Positions 16,797-25,725 of a stretch of 64,000 nt of DNA are shown one piece after another; position 1 is the stretch's first letter, and each line of letters opens with the position of its first letter. Under the pieces are notes generated by a model. It did no database searches. It saw only the letters and a list, made by a program, of their open reading frames with translations, and was not told where the DNA came from. The translations under genes were made by a program, and so were the position numbers. Origin of the DNA: Sphingomonas spermidinifaciens (GTDB lineage Bacteria > Pseudomonadota > Alphaproteobacteria > Sphingomonadales > Sphingomonadaceae); assembly GCF_002351485.1 (NCBI RefSeq), contig NZ_NWMW01000001.1:310001-374000 (forward strand). Direction: 5' to 3'.

Positions 16797-17510
16797 TCAG
16801 CTCACCACGCGGCGGCCGAAGCCGCCCGCGGGGCGCGGCGCGAACCCCGCGCCGTTGATCGTCGGCGCGGCAAAGACGGTGCGGCGAAAATTCTTCTCGA
16901 GCCGGTCGGAGACATAGGTCCACAGCGCCTCGACCTCGGCGCTCGAACGGCTTTTTGCATCGACCTCCATCACCGTGCGGCCATCGATCATCGACGCGGC
17001 AAAGTCGGTGCGGTGGTGAATCGTGATCGGCGCGACGGTGCCGTGCTGCGACAGCGCGACCGCCGCCTCGCTGGTGATCCGCGCCTTGGGCGTGGCGGCG
17101 TTGACGACAAAGATCAGCGGCTTGCCCGCGCGGTCGCACAGGTCGACGGTGGCGCCGACCGCGCGCAGGTCATGCGGACTTGGCCGCGTGGGGATGACGA
17201 TCAGCTCGGCGACCTGGATCACGCTCTGGATCGCCATGGTGATGGCGGGCGGCGTGTCGATGACGGCGATCTTGAAGCCCTGCTGGCGCAGAACCTCGAG
17301 GTCGGCGGCGAGCCGCGCAACGGTGGTCTGGGCAAAGGCGGGATACTCCGCCTCGCGTTCGTTCCACCAGTCGGCAAGGCTGCCCTGCGGGTCGATGTCG
17401 ATCAGCACCACCGGCCCAGCACCGCTGCGCTGCGCCTGCACCGCCAGATGCCCCGACAGCGTGGTCTTGCCCGAGCCGCCCTTCTGCGACGCCATCGCCA
17501 GAACGCGCAT
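16797..17510 (-). CDS. Orphan ParA-family ATPase
   Basis: A 237-residue ParA/MinD-type ATPase. The start at 17510 (MRVLAMASQKGGSGKTT) puts the deviant Walker A motif KGGSGKTT at residues 10-17; the longer reading to 17597 has no support. Further motifs are VVLIDIDPQGSLADWW (Walker A' region) and IAVIDTPPAIT (Walker B). There is no parB, parS-like repeat or replication gene here, so this is not chromosome ParABS. Its downstream partners are an RHH-like protein and a SPOR/TPR protein, suggesting positioning of an envelope or division complex. Confidence 0.82.
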   Translation of the reverse strand: MRVLAMASQKGGSGKTTLSGHLAVQAQRSGAGPVVLIDIDPQGSLADWWNEREAEYPAFAQTTVARLAADLEVLRQQGFKIAVIDTPPAITMAIQSVIQVAELIVIPTRPSPHDLRAVGATVDLCDRAGKPLIFVVNAATPKARITSEAAVALSQHGTVAPITIHHRTDFAASMIDGRTVMEVDAKSRSSAEVEALWTYVSDRLEKNFRRTVFAAPTINGAGFAPRPAGGFGRRVVS

Positions 17511-17683
17511 GTGATCCCCTGAATTGCCCACCAGTTCAGTATCGTGGATGCCATCGGAGGGATAAGAAGCGGTTAACGCCCGCCCCCTGAGATGCATGGC
17601 GCACGGGTTAAAGGTCAGGAAAGCTTTGCCAACGATGGTTGATGGGCGTTATCCATATGCCGTTGAGGGTGGGGTCCGTCGTT

Positions 17684-18670
17684 ATGCGCAAGCCGTTGTT
17701 CGTTGCCGCTCTTCTTTTCGCGCCGCTTGCCGTCGCCGCGCCAATGCCCCGACAGGCGCCTGCAAACGTCGTCAAGTCGGGTGTCGATGCGTGGTCGCGC
17801 GGCGAATACCGCAAGGCGGTCGAACTGTGGCGCGCGCCCGCGGTCGCCGGCGACGCCGATGCGCAGTTCAACCTCGGCCAGGCGTACAAGCTCGGCCGCG
17901 GCGTGCCCACCGACCTCGGCCTCGCAGAGGACTGGTATCGCAAGGCCGCGCTTCAGGGCCATCGTCAGGCTGAGGACAATTACGGCCTTGCCCTTTTCCA
18001 GAACAACAAGCGCTCCGAAGCGGTGAAGTGGCTCGAAAAGTCCGTCGCCCGCGGCGAACCGCGCGCGCAATTCGTGCTCGGCACAATGCTGTTCAACGGC
18101 GATGTTGTGCAAAAGGACTGGGTCCGCGCCTATGCGCTGATGGTCCGCGCCAATGCCACTGGCTTGCCACAGGCGGCATCGTCGCTGGCGCAGATGGATC
18201 GCTATGTGGGGCTTCAGGAACGGCAGCAGGGTCTCGCGCTCGCGAAGCGATATGAGAGCGAAGCCGGTCGCCCGGCGCTCGCCGCAGCGCCCACGCCGCC
18301 CGCGGCTACGACGGTCGCTAGCGCCGACCTGCCGCCCGCGCGCAACGCCCAGCCGGTGGCCGAGCGTCCTGCACCGGTACCGCGACCTGCCGCTCCCAAG
18401 CCCGCCGCCGTGCGCGCCGAGCCCAAGGCGGTGCCGGCGCGCCGCGACGGTGGTTGGCGCGTGCAGCTCGGCGCCTTCCGTGACGCAGGCAATGCCCGTG
18501 ATCAGTGGGGCAAGGCCGCTCGCAGCCTGCCCGGCGCCCAGCCCTTTTACGTCAAGGCCGGCGCGATCACCCGCCTCCTCGCTGGCCCCTATGGCTCGAG
18601 CGCCGAGGCGGCCAAGGCCTGCGCTGCGGTCAAGCGCGCAGGCATCGCCTGCCTGCCGGTAAAGGGCTGA
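17684..18670 (+). CDS. Sel1-repeat and SPOR-domain protein
   Basis: A 328-residue exported protein; the start at 17684 (MRKPLFVAALLFAPLAVAAP) gives a signal peptide and follows a GGGTGGGG stretch, whereas starts at 17639 or 17657 do not. Sel1-like repeats occupy about residues 35-190 (DADAQFNLGQAYKLGRGVPTDLGLAEDWYRKAA is one, in pieces). A Pro/Ala linker precedes a C-terminal SPOR domain (WRVQLGAFRDAGNARDQWGK ... TRLLAGPYGSSAEAAKAC). It is divergent from the ParA gene by about 170 bases and shares the repeat-plus-SPOR design of the TPR/SPOR protein at the other end of that locus. Confidence 0.78.
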   Translation: MRKPLFVAALLFAPLAVAAPMPRQAPANVVKSGVDAWSRGEYRKAVELWRAPAVAGDADAQFNLGQAYKLGRGVPTDLGLAEDWYRKAALQGHRQAEDNYGLALFQNNKRSEAVKWLEKSVARGEPRAQFVLGTMLFNGDVVQKDWVRAYALMVRANATGLPQAASSLAQMDRYVGLQERQQGLALAKRYESEAGRPALAAAPTPPAATTVASADLPPARNAQPVAERPAPVPRPAAPKPAAVRAEPKAVPARRDGGWRVQLGAFRDAGNARDQWGKAARSLPGAQPFYVKAGAITRLLAGPYGSSAEAAKACAAVKRAGIACLPVKG

Positions 18671-18682
18671 GATCTTCTTTAT

Positions 18683-18707
18683 CCCCCCGGAAGTGATCCG
18701 GGGCGAC
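18683..18707. repeat. REP-like hairpin
   Basis: CCCCGGA, loop AGTGA, TCCGGGG, followed by CGAC. Sits between the convergent Sel1/SPOR gene and serB, so it may also help terminate both. Confidence 0.5.
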
Positions 18708-18720
18708 AGTGAAGGTGTGC

Positions 18721-19590
18721 TTAGCCATTCACCCAATCGGCGCGCGCAATGCCCTGGGCATAAAGCAGCGCAGTCAGGTCGCCATGATCAACCCGCGCCC
18801 CTGCCGCCGCGGCGACAATCGGCTTGGCGTGATAGGCGACGCCCAGCCCCGCCGCGCGGATCATCGGCAGGTCGTTGGCGCCGTCACCCACCGCCATCGT
18901 CTGCTCGAGCGACAGCCCGAATTCGCCCGAAACCGCCCGCAGCGTCGCTTCCTTGGTGGCCGAATCGACGATCGGCTTCTCGACCAAACCCGTCAGCGCG
19001 CCGTCCTCAATCAGCAAGCGGTTGGCGATCACTCGATCGAAACCGATCTCCGCCCCGACCGGCTCGGCAAAGCGCGTGAACCCGCCCGACACCAGCACGG
19101 CATGGCCGCCGCGCGCGCGCATCGTGCGGATCAGCGTCCGCGCGCCGGGCATCAGCGTCACCCGCTCCGCCAAACACCGGTCGATCGCGCTTTCCTCAAG
19201 CCCCTTGAGCAGCGCCACCCGCGCGTCGAGCGCCGCGGCGAAGTCGAGCTCGCCGCGCATCGCCCGCTCGGTCACTTCGGCGATCTGCGGCTTGATCCCG
19301 GCATAGTCGGCCAGCTCGTCGATGCACTCGACCGGGATCATCGTCGAATCCATGTCGGCGACGATCAGGCGCTTTTCGCGGTTGGCGGCGGGCTGGACGA
19401 AGATGTCGACGCCCTCGAACGCACCCTCCAGCGCCTTACGGGCCACAGCAGGATCGCCGGCGAAAGCGATATCGGCGGCCAAGCCGTCATCGAGCCATTC
19501 AGGCTCGCCCAGACAGCCGATCCGGGCGCAGGCGGCGGAAACCACCTCTTCCTTCAGGTGATCCGATGCTACCAGTGTGGCGATGAACAC
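18721..19590 (-). CDS. serB: Phosphoserine phosphatase
   Basis: A 289-residue HAD phosphatase, last step of serine synthesis. I chose the GTG at 19590 (VFIATLVASD) because the frame further upstream runs antisense through miaA. The N-terminal 75 residues form an ACT-like segment, then the nucleophile motif VADMDSTMI (about 80-88), the ECIDELADYAG signature of SerB, VSGGFTRFAEP and VGDGANDLPMI (motif IV). Length and layout fit proteobacterial SerB. Divergent from miaA by about 100 bases that hold an inverted repeat. Confidence 0.92.
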   Translation of the reverse strand: MFIATLVASDHLKEEVVSAACARIGCLGEPEWLDDGLAADIAFAGDPAVARKALEGAFEGVDIFVQPAANREKRLIVADMDSTMIPVECIDELADYAGIKPQIAEVTERAMRGELDFAAALDARVALLKGLEESAIDRCLAERVTLMPGARTLIRTMRARGGHAVLVSGGFTRFAEPVGAEIGFDRVIANRLLIEDGALTGLVEKPIVDSATKEATLRAVSGEFGLSLEQTMAVGDGANDLPMIRAAGLGVAYHAKPIVAAAAGARVDHGDLTALLYAQGIARADWVNG

Positions 19591-19607
19591 CCTTACCCCC
19601 GTTCGTG

Positions 19608-19670
19608 CTGAGCCTGTCGACGCACCGTCCTTTCTCCAGAAGAAGACTGGCAGCCCTTCGACAAGCTCAG
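19608..19670. repeat. Inverted repeat with CTGAGCTTGTCGA-type arms
   Basis: CTGAGCCTGTCGA at 19608-19620 pairs with TCGACAAGCTCAG at 19658-19670 with one mismatch, separated by 37 bases. This matches a widespread proteobacterial intergenic palindrome. It lies between the divergent serB and miaA genes, so it is inside both leader regions. Confidence 0.55.
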
Positions 19671-19698
19671 GGCGATCGGTGCGGATGTGATTTCCAGA

Positions 19699-20604
19699 AT
19701 GAAGCTCGCGCTCATTGCAGGCCCCACCGCCAGCGGCAAGTCCGCGCTGGCGATCGCGCTGGCCGAGCGGACGGGCGGCACCGTCATCAACGCCGATTCG
19801 GCGCAGGTCTATCGTGACCTCCGCATCCTCTCCGCGCGCCCCTCGCCCGAGGAAGAGGCGCGCGCACCGCACCGCCTGTTCGGCTATATCGACGGCGCTG
19901 AAAGCTGCTCCGCCGCGCGCTGGGCCGCCGACGCGCGCGCCGAGATCGAGGCGGCGCACGCCGCCGGATCGCTCCCGATCCTCGTCGGCGGCACCGGACT
20001 CTATATCCGCACGCTCCTCGACGGGATCGCCCCCGTCCCGCCGATCGACCCCGCGGTGCGCGAGGCGGCGCGCGCGCTGCCCGTGGCCGAGGCGCACGCC
20101 GCGCTCACCCGCGAGGACCCCGACGCCGCCCGCCGCCTCGCCCCCGCGGACACCACCCGCGTCGCCCGCGCGCTTGAGGTCGTCCGCTCAACCGGCCGCC
20201 CGCTCGCCGTTTGGCAGGCCGCGCGCGAGGGCGGGATCGGCGATTGCGTGGCGCTCGCCCCGCTGATCCTGCTACCCGACCGCGAATGGCTGGTCGCCCG
20301 CTGCGACGCGCGGCTCGCAAAGATGTTCGACGAAGGCGGGATCGAGGAGGTCCGCGTGCTCCTCACCCGCACTGACGTGCCCGCAGACGCCCCCATCCGC
20401 CGCGCGATCGGCGTGCCCGAAGTCTCCGCCCTGCTCGCCGGCGAGATCGACCGAGACGAGGCGCTCACGCGCGCCCGCCTCGCCACGCGCCAATATGCCA
20501 AGCGCCAGTATACCTGGTTCCGCAACCAGCCGCCCGCCGACTGGCCGCGCGAAACCCGCAGCCCCACGATCGAGTTGTTAGATTATTTCCCTTTTTCTGG
20601 TTGA
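19699..20604 (+). CDS. miaA: tRNA dimethylallyltransferase
   Basis: A 301-residue enzyme that adds a dimethylallyl group to A37 of tRNAs reading U-initial codons. The P-loop [16 protein letters not shown] begins at residue 7; [14 protein letters not shown] holds the catalytic Asp, and [14 protein letters not shown] and [13 protein letters not shown] are family motifs. ATG 19699 is used; a GTG at 19687 in frame would add four residues. It is immediately upstream of ilvB with 73 bases between. Confidence 0.94.
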   Translation: MKLALIAGPTASGKSALAIALAERTGGTVINADSAQVYRDLRILSARPSPEEEARAPHRLFGYIDGAESCSAARWAADARAEIEAAHAAGSLPILVGGTGLYIRTLLDGIAPVPPIDPAVREAARALPVAEAHAALTREDPDAARRLAPADTTRVARALEVVRSTGRPLAVWQAAREGGIGDCVALAPLILLPDREWLVARCDARLAKMFDEGGIEEVRVLLTRTDVPADAPIRRAIGVPEVSALLAGEIDRDEALTRARLATRQYAKRQYTWFRNQPPADWPRETRSPTIELLDYFPFSG

Positions 20605-20677
20605 CGCGCATTTTTCATGCGGGTAGCAGCGCCGCTCTCGCGATGGTATCGCGGCGCAGCATGAGTGGAGACGCGAC

Positions 20678-22441
20678 GTGACCGAGAAGAGTGGAGCCGA
20701 TATCCTTGTCGAGGCGCTGACCGACCTCGGCGTGGAGGTCGTCTTCGGCTATCCGGGCGGCGCGGTGCTGCCGATCTATGACGCGCTGTTCAAGAACGGC
20801 GCGGCACGCGGCGACCGCGCGATCCGCCACATCCTCGTCCGCCATGAACAGGCCGCGACCCACGCGGCAGAGGGCTATGCGCGCGCCACGGGCAAGCCTG
20901 GCGTGGTTCTCGTGACCAGCGGCCCCGGCGCGACCAATGCTGTCACCGGCATCACCGACGCGCTGATGGACTCGATCCCGATGGTCGTCATCACCGGACA
21001 GGTGCCGACGACACTGATCGGCTCGGATGCGTTTCAGGAAGCCGATACCGTCGGCATCACCCGCCACTGCACCAAGCACAACTATCTTGTGAAGGACCCC
21101 GCACGCCTCGGCGACGTGGTGCACGAGGCGTTTCATATCGCCACCTCGGGCCGCCCCGGTCCGGTGGTGATCGACATTCCCAAGGACGTTCAGGTCGCGA
21201 CCGCGAAGTACCGCAAGCCCGGCCCGATCCAGCACAAGACCTATCGCCCGCAGGTGAAGGCCGAGCGCTCGCTGATCGAGGCGGCGGTGGACATGCTCGC
21301 CGCGGCCGAGCGACCGATCCTCTATACCGGCGGCGGCATCATCAATGCGGGGCCGGCGGCGTCGCAGATGCTGCGCGAGCTTGCCCGCATCACCGGCGCG
21401 CCCGTCACCTCGACGCTGATGGGCCTCGGCGCCCTCCCCGCCTCCAGCCCGCAATGGCTGGGGATGCTGGGGATGCACGGCACTTACGAGGCCAATCACG
21501 CGATGAACCAGGCCGACCTGATCGTCGCGATCGGGGCGCGCTTCGACGATCGCGTGACCGGCCGGCTCGACGCCTTCGCGCCCAACGCGCGCAAGATTCA
21601 CATCGACATCGACCGTTCGAGCATCAACAAGATCGTCCGCGCCGACCTGTCGATCGTCGCCGATGCCGGCCGCGCGATCGAGGACATGGTGCTCGTCTGG
21701 AAGTCGCGTCAGCATCCGAAGCCCGACTTGTCCGAATGGTGGCGGCGCATCGACGGCTGGCGGGCCGTCCGCTGCCTCGACTTCCCCGAGAGCGGCGCCG
21801 AGATCATGCCGCAGCGCGCGATCCGCGCGCTGTACGAGGCGACGAAGGCGCGCGCGCCGATCATCACGACCGAGGTCGGCCAGCACCAGATGTGGGCCGC
21901 GCAGCATTTCGGGTTCGAGGCGCCGAACAAGTGGCTGACCAGCGGCGGCCTCGGCACGATGGGCTATGGCCTGCCCGCCGCGATCGGCGCGCAGATCGGC
22001 AATCCCGGCGCGCTCGTCATCGACATCGCTGGCGAAGCGTCGATCCAGATGAACATCCAGGAACTGGCGACCGCGACGCAGTACCGGCTGCCGGTCAAGA
22101 TCTTCATCCTCAACAACGAATATATGGGTATGGTGCGCCAGTGGCAGGAGCTGACCTATGAGAGCCGCTATGCCGAAAGCTATTCGGACAGCCTGCCCGA
22201 CTTCGTGAAGCTTGGCGAGGCCTACGGGTGGAAGGGCATCCGCATCGAGCGGCCCGACCAGCTCGATGCCGGGATCGCCGACATGCTGGCGCATGACGGC
22301 CCGGTGATCGTCGACTGCATGGTGGCGAAGCTTGCCAACTGCTTCCCGATGATCCCGTCGGGGGCGGCGCACACCGACATGATTCTCCAGGCCAACGAGG
22401 TCTCCGGGACGATGGACGACGAGGCCAAGGCGCTGGTTTGA
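20678..22441 (+). CDS. ilvB: Acetolactate synthase large subunit
   Basis: A 587-residue thiamine-diphosphate enzyme catalysing the first common step of valine, leucine and isoleucine synthesis. It starts at GTG 20678 behind a GGAG ribosome site; a six-codon ATG frame at 20661 ends exactly at this GTG's neighbour. Motifs: FGYPGGAVLPIYDAL with RHEQAATHAAEGYARATG (catalytic Glu), GARFDDRVTGRLDAFAP, and the ThDP motif IDIAGEASIQMNIQELATA, where the usual GDG is GEA with the metal ligands further on (LNNEYMGMVRQWQ). A 7-bp GCGCCGC inverted repeat lies in its leader. Confidence 0.95.
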   Translation: MTEKSGADILVEALTDLGVEVVFGYPGGAVLPIYDALFKNGAARGDRAIRHILVRHEQAATHAAEGYARATGKPGVVLVTSGPGATNAVTGITDALMDSIPMVVITGQVPTTLIGSDAFQEADTVGITRHCTKHNYLVKDPARLGDVVHEAFHIATSGRPGPVVIDIPKDVQVATAKYRKPGPIQHKTYRPQVKAERSLIEAAVDMLAAAERPILYTGGGIINAGPAASQMLRELARITGAPVTSTLMGLGALPASSPQWLGMLGMHGTYEANHAMNQADLIVAIGARFDDRVTGRLDAFAPNARKIHIDIDRSSINKIVRADLSIVADAGRAIEDMVLVWKSRQHPKPDLSEWWRRIDGWRAVRCLDFPESGAEIMPQRAIRALYEATKARAPIITTEVGQHQMWAAQHFGFEAPNKWLTSGGLGTMGYGLPAAIGAQIGNPGALVIDIAGEASIQMNIQELATATQYRLPVKIFILNNEYMGMVRQWQELTYESRYAESYSDSLPDFVKLGEAYGWKGIRIERPDQLDAGIADMLAHDGPVIVDCMVAKLANCFPMIPSGAAHTDMILQANEVSGTMDDEAKALV

Positions 22442-22476
22442 ACAGGCCCGCCCCGCCGCCCGCTCGATAACAGGGA

Positions 22477-22499
22477 GATCCCGGCCTGACCGGGATGAC
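22477..22499. repeat. REP-like hairpin in the ilvB-ilvN gap
   Basis: ATCCCGG, loop CCTGA, CCGGGAT, followed by GAC. It lies just 8 bases before the ilvN start codon, so it could affect translation of ilvN as well as being a dispersed repeat. Confidence 0.55.
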
Positions 22500-22507
22500 G
22501 AACGAAC

Positions 22508-23023
22508 ATGCACATCCGCGAGGAACAACGCGAACGCCATACGCTGGCGGTTCTGGTCGACAACGAACCCGGCATCCTGGCGCGCATCGCCGGCCTGTTC
22601 TCGGGCCGCGGCTACAATATCGAAAGCCTGACCGTGACCGATGTGTCGGAGGACGAGAGCGTCAGCCGCATCACCATCGTCACCTCGGCCAGCCCCGCGA
22701 CGCTGGAGCAGGTCATCGCCCAACTCGACCGGCTGGTGCCCGTCCACAAGGTCGTCGACCTGACCGCCGCCGGCCCGCATGTCGAGCGCGAGCTGGCGCT
22801 GGTGAAGGTCAAGGGCACCGGCGATCACCGGATCGAGGCGCTGCGCCTCGCCGACGTGTATCGCGCGCGCGTCGTCGACGCGACGACGACCAGCTTCGTC
22901 TTCGAAGTGACCGGCGGCACCGACAAGATCGACAAGTTTGTCGAACTGATGCGCGAAGTCGGCCTGATCGAGGTCGCGCGCACCGGCATCGTCGCCATCG
23001 CCCGCGGGACCGAGGCGGCCTGA
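22508..23023 (+). CDS. ilvN: Acetolactate synthase small (regulatory) subunit
   Basis: A 171-residue ACT-domain protein that activates the large subunit and confers valine feedback inhibition. The ACT motif HTLAVLVDNEPGILARIAGLFSGRGYNIESL (in pieces, about residues 12-43) is typical; the C-terminal domain contains VDATTTSFVFEVTGGTDKIDKF. Size matches long-form IlvN/IlvH of alphaproteobacteria. It follows ilvB after 66 bases. Confidence 0.94.
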   Translation: MHIREEQRERHTLAVLVDNEPGILARIAGLFSGRGYNIESLTVTDVSEDESVSRITIVTSASPATLEQVIAQLDRLVPVHKVVDLTAAGPHVERELALVKVKGTGDHRIEALRLADVYRARVVDATTTSFVFEVTGGTDKIDKFVELMREVGLIEVARTGIVAIARGTEAA

Positions 23024-23034
23024 GACAAACCCCA

Positions 23035-23054
23035 ACCCCAGCGAACGCTGGGGT
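23035..23054. repeat. REP-like hairpin (first of a pair)
   Basis: ACCCCAGCG, loop AA, CGCTGGGGT: a perfect 9-bp stem directly after ilvN. The second member of the pair begins at 23087. Confidence 0.6.
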
Positions 23055-23086
23055 CGCTTTCCATCACTGCCGCGCTCGCGGCCAAC

Positions 23087-23110
23087 GATCCCAGCTTTCG
23101 CTGGGATGAC
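23087..23110. repeat. REP-like hairpin (second of a pair)
   Basis: GATCCCAGC, loop TTTC, GCTGGGATGAC. The arms are identical to the copy at 35016-35039; only the four loop bases differ. It lies about 20 bases before the ilvC start. Confidence 0.65.
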
Positions 23111-23129
23111 GCATGAAGAGGGACCTTAG

Positions 23130-24152
<1,023 letters not shown>

Positions 24153-24262
24153 GCTCCGCACGGGAACGGTGCGTTTCGGAAACGCATCGTTCCCGGCGCG
24201 CGCATTTGACTTCGCGCTCTCCCGCGCCGACGTTTCGCCCAGTCCACAAAAGGGGAAGTTCA

Positions 24263-24892
24263 ATGCGCAAGACGCTCGCCATCGTTGCCGTCGCCATCGC
24301 CGCGCCGCTCGCGGCCCAGTCGGCGGCACCGCAGCTGCCGGGTCAGAAGGATCCGTCGCGGGTCACCGCCGGCACTTACAAGACCGATCCCGGCCACTCG
24401 CTGATCGAATGGGAGGTCAATCACTTCGGCTTCAACGACTATTTCGGCCTGTTCGGCGACGTGGGCGGCACGTTGGTGCTCGACCCCAAGAACCCCGCCG
24501 CGGCCAAGCTCGACGTGACCATCCCTGTCTCGAAGGTGGTGACCGCCAGCGCCGGCCTCAACGACCACCTGCTCCGCGCGGGCAAGGATGGCGGCAAGCC
24601 AGACTTCTTCGGTCCCAACCCCGCCGACGCACGCTATGTCTCACAGCACATCATCGTGAAGGGCACCGAGGCGACGATCCACGGCAACCTGACGCTCAAC
24701 GGCGTGACCAAGCCCGTGACGGTCGAGGCGGAGTTCGTCGGCGCCGGCGCCAACCCGATGAGCAAGAAGGAAACCGTCGGCTTCCACGGCGAGGCGACGA
24801 TCAAGCGCAGCGAGTTCGGCATCGGCTATGCCGTGCCGATGGTGTCGGACGAGGTGAGCATCGACGTCACCGTCGCCTTCGAAAAGCAGTAA
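24263..24892 (+). CDS. YceI-family periplasmic protein
   Basis: A 209-residue secreted protein. The start at 24263 gives a signal peptide (MRKTLAIVAVAIAAPLAAQS) behind an AGGGGAAG ribosome site; the longer frame to 24110 overlaps ilvC. The lipocalin-like YceI domain is recognised from TYKTDPGHSLIEWEVNHFGF, the FDVTIPVSKVVT-like strand and the C-terminal VSDEVSIDVTVAFEK. YceI proteins bind polyisoprenoids; the physiological ligand here is unknown. Confidence 0.88.
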   Translation: MRKTLAIVAVAIAAPLAAQSAAPQLPGQKDPSRVTAGTYKTDPGHSLIEWEVNHFGFNDYFGLFGDVGGTLVLDPKNPAAAKLDVTIPVSKVVTASAGLNDHLLRAGKDGGKPDFFGPNPADARYVSQHIIVKGTEATIHGNLTLNGVTKPVTVEAEFVGAGANPMSKKETVGFHGEATIKRSEFGIGYAVPMVSDEVSIDVTVAFEKQ

Positions 24893-24914
24893 TGCGCGAG
24901 CGCGCCGCGTCGGT

Positions 24915-25310
24915 TCAGGCCGCGCGGCGCGCTTCGACGAAGCCGGCGAAGGTGGCGCGGACGGTCGGCGAGGCACCGGCCGACAGCGCCTCGACGCGGG
25001 CGAGCAGCGCGTCGGCGTCGTGGCCGGGTGCGGCATGCGCCATCTCCCACGCTCCGAACTCGCGCGCGGCGATGTGGCGGCGCGACAGGACAACGACGGC
25101 GCGGTGGCGCGGATCGGCCTTGATCCGCTCAAATGTCGCGATCACGTCGACCTCCTCGCCCTCGAGCACCTGAAGGAAGCGTCGCGCATCGGCATATAGC
25201 ATGCCCGTAAGCCCGGCGATGCGGTTGTTGCGCCGCGAAATCGACAGGATGGCGTCGATGTCGATCGGCTGTCCGGCCGCGACGCTGCTGACATAGACGA
25301 GCTGAAACAT
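24915..25310 (-). CDS. Single-domain BLUF blue-light photoreceptor
   Basis: A 131-residue BLUF (FAD-binding) protein consisting of the domain plus a short C-terminal tail. All residues of the flavin photocycle are in place: Tyr6, Asn29, Gln47, Trp88 and Met90, with spacing Tyr-Gln 41 and Gln-Trp 41 as in known BLUF proteins. Typical stretches are SRRNNRIAGLTGML and FLQVLEGEEVDV. There is no EAL, GGDEF or other output domain, so signalling must go by protein contact. Transcribed towards the YceI gene and away from leuA. Confidence 0.88.
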   Translation of the reverse strand: MFQLVYVSSVAAGQPIDIDAILSISRRNNRIAGLTGMLYADARRFLQVLEGEEVDVIATFERIKADPRHRAVVVLSRRHIAAREFGAWEMAHAAPGHDADALLARVEALSAGASPTVRATFAGFVEARRAA

Positions 25311-25725
25311 CGACCGCTTCCTTCATTGGCACCCCCCGGCGCGCAGAAGCGCATAATCGCAAACCCTTACCAATTTCGTCATAGTTGCCGTCCCCGGGCG
25401 ATGTGCGGCCGTGCCAGAACTTATCACTCGCGCACCTTCGTCACCCTGGACGTGATCCGGCTCCGATCCCGCCTGATTGACGATCAAAAGCAAAAGGAAG
25501 CGGGATCCCGGTACAAGGCCGTGATGGCGAGGAAGCCTACTGGACGCGCCGCATTGCCCATGGCATGGCCCAACGATGTTCTCGCTCAGCGCCCCCTTCC
25601 CGCGACTTATCCGCCCTTAGGGGCGATCCGCGCTTGCGCATCCGCCCCTAAGGGTGACATCCGAACCCCGAACGGCCTTCCCGCCTGCGCCGCCCGGCGC
25701 CGGCGAGCGATGCGAGACCCGAGTG
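25311..25725. other. 415-base non-coding leader between BLUF and leuA genes
   Basis: No convincing gene is present; the frames here are interrupted or shadow-like. The stretch holds an 8-bp inverted repeat GATCCCGC (25465-25472 with 25500-25507), similar to the core of the REP-like family, and the strong 12-bp palindrome at 25614-25654 described separately. It must contain the promoters of both the BLUF gene (minus strand) and leuA (plus strand). I see no obvious leucine-rich leader peptide. Confidence 0.5.
25614..25654. promoter_or_regulatory. Large palindrome in the leuA leader
   Basis: CCCTTAGGGGCG (25614-25625) and CGCCCCTAAGGG (25643-25654) form a perfect 12-bp inverted repeat with a 17-base loop that itself contains GCGCTTGCGC. 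It ends 71 bases before the leuA ATG. It has no following T-run, so a simple intrinsic terminator is unlikely. It may be an attenuator stem, a regulator site or a lone repeat element. Confidence 0.4.

Noticed and set aside
16797..17510. Chromosome partition parA
   Set aside because: No parB, parS-like palindrome, gidAB or replication gene is close; neighbours are SPOR-domain proteins.
20605..20677. Possible attenuator leader in front of ilvB (GCGCCGC inverted repeat and short ATG frame at 20661)
   Set aside because: The stem is only 7 bp and the short frame (MSGDAT) has no branched-chain residues, so amino-acid attenuation is not supported.
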